Assembly (NCBI RefSeq): GCF_023078275.1
Contig: NC_062990.1
Coordinates: 6,091,549-6,155,548 of the forward strand
Reading direction: 5' to 3'
Length of the DNA: 64,000 bases
From: Leguminivora glycinivorella
Taxonomy: Eukaryota > Arthropoda > Insecta > Lepidoptera > Tortricidae
Below, piece after piece: positions 62,861-64,000 of this stretch. The notes under the pieces were generated by a model, which ran no database searches, had not been told where the DNA came from, and saw only the letters and a list, made by a program, of their open reading frames with translations. Position numbers and translations under genes: made by a program. How positions within the stretch are numbered: position 1 is the first letter of the stretch; every line of letters starts with the position of its first letter.

Positions 62861-62999
62861 AAGCCCATTTATTATTTTAAAAAATATATGATAATGAATA
62901 TGATGATTATTAGTGCGTTATAATCTCCTAATGATCCTTTAGTACTTGAGTTTCATGAAATTGAATTTGTTTAATGGGACTACAGTGCTACAGTTGCAT

Positions 63000-63120
63000 A
63001 CATACATACATATAATCCTGTTTCCCAGAGGGGTAGACAGGGATCACGGATTTCCTAAGATTCTTATATTGTACGCCTCTCTGAGGTAGTACATGCAGAC
63101 TCTTGTACATAGGTACATTA
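63000..63120 (-). repeat. Degenerate retroposon tail with (CATA)n
   Basis: (CATA)n then TAATCCTGTTTCCCAGAGGG and GTAGACAGGGATCACGG resembles, loosely, the reversed tail of the 11766-12011 family. Diverged. Confidence 0.35.
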
Positions 63121-63229
63121 TAATAACATCTCTGTAACTCATGGCCAACAGTAAATATTTTGATTGATTGATTGATGGATTGATATAATTTTGATCTATT
63201 CATATAAGGCCAAATAACTGTACATACTG

Positions 63230-63731
63230 ATGGGCATTTTCACAGAATTTGGGTCCCCCAATTAGCAAAAATTGTTAACAAAAATTAAGTCGCTGTCAGT
63301 TTTGTGGCGACAATTAAGCATGAAATCTGTCAAAAAATGTACACTTTTCACGTTCTGAATGTAGATTATCGATTTAACTTTATATAATTAACACAAAAAC
63401 AATTTTTTTATTGCAATTTCATGCTTTCATGATTTTTACACACATTTAAAATTGCAAATGGGACGTAATCGCGTATTTACTATGTTTTAAACACTATGTT
63501 TTAAACACTAACCTCCGACGTTTCAAGAACGGCATTGTCCCCGTGGTCTCAGACAATGCCGTCCTTGAAACGTCGGAGGTTAGTGTTTAAAACATAGTAT
63601 ATACGCGATTAAGTCCCGTTTGAAATTTTAAATAATTTCATGCTTAATTATCGTCACAAAACTGACAGTGGGTTAATTTTTGTTAACAACTTTCGCTAAT
63701 TGGGGGGTCCTAAATTCTGAAAATGTCCTGA
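63230..63731. mobile_element. 500-bp nested palindrome (MITE-like)
   Basis: Outer arms (GGGCATTTTCACAGAATTTG and the complement ending AATTCTGAAAATGTCC; CCCCCAATTAGC and GCTAATTGGGGGG) enclose an inner hairpin. The inner arms are 46 bp with one mismatch (63493-63538 and 63553-63598) and contain CCTCCGACGTTTCAAG. ACTATGTTTTAAAC is duplicated just before the inner arm. Same general type as 38881-39052. Confidence 0.7.
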
Positions 63732-63837
63732 TAAGGAACTTACTGGTGGCAAATTTATAGAGATTTGAGATGATACATAACATAACATTGACACCGAAGT
63801 ATTAAAAACTGTGTACCTACTCATATCTTCGTTGTAA

Positions 63838-64000
63838 AATAAATACAATATACAAATAAATACTTATTAAGGACATTCCTACACAGATTGACTGAGTCCC
63901 ACAGTAAGCTCAAGAAGGCTTGTGTTGTGGGTACTCAGACAACGATATATATAATATACAAATACTTATATACATAGAAAACGTCCATGACTCAGGAATA
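63838..64000 (-). mobile_element. tRNA-headed SINE, reversed, cut by window end
   Basis: AAATAAATACTTATTAAGGA, CAAGAAGGCTTGTGTTGTGG and ACGTCCATGACTCAGGAATA are the reversed tail and body of the SINE at 21576. Its tRNA-like head lies beyond 64000. Confidence 0.75.

Overview
This window reads as an insect nuclear genome, most likely a moth or butterfly (Lepidoptera). It is AT-rich and intron-like, with no bacterial gene packing. It is crowded with repeat families I recognise as typical of lepidopteran genomes: tRNA-headed SINEs, RTE- and Jockey/CR1-type LINE tails, hairpin MITEs, and two families with tetranucleotide cores. The species cannot be named from the sequence.

The only host protein-coding gene I can support is a + strand orthologue of hnRNP-L (Drosophila smooth). 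Two exons are visible, 38650-38735 and 55228-55324, and together they encode most of one RRM domain. The intron between them is about 16.5 kb. It has a perfect U12-type donor (ATATCCTTT), a U12-like branch site (CCTTAAC) 13 nt before its end, and apparently AT-AA termini. Everything before 38649 and after 55325 then looks intronic, so nearly all mobile elements here sit inside this gene. A tRNA-Thr(AGT) gene lies antisense at 24818-24891.

Layout. 0-7 kb: 3' end of a decayed Ty3/gypsy element (integrase, minus strand), then clustered MITEs. 7.33-16.93 kb: a complete BEL/Pao LTR retrotransposon with 2017-bp LTRs in which I see no difference and a 5-bp GGAGG target duplication; its gag/pol is full of stops and the integrase core is missing. 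17-20 kb: MITEs and a LINE scrap. 20.0-21.26 kb: a mariner with intact 27-bp terminal repeats and one nonsense codon in the transposase. 21-28 kb: SINE, hairpins, the tRNA and RTE tails. 28.25-29.34 kb: a hAT-type element holding a Harbinger derivative that keeps a MADF exon. 32.03-34.81 kb: a non-LTR-like reverse transcriptase element with a restriction-like endonuclease-type C-terminus, one in-frame stop and an 11-bp target duplication. 36.9-42.2 kb: tetranucleotide-core repeats and a 1.9-kb inverted repeat. 43-55 kb: a SINE, a CACTG-ended element with a paralogous empty site, a nested SINE/transposon/TTAA-MITE stack, and LINE tails. 55-64 kb: the second host exon, two more hAT-type insertions with 8-bp duplications, SINEs and hairpins.

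The mobile elements do not form a functional pathway with the host gene. They are layers of insertion, and several nestings give relative ages. Reverse transcriptase, integrase and transposase assignments come from motifs read by eye. Precise clade names, copy numbers and ages need database searches that I could not run.
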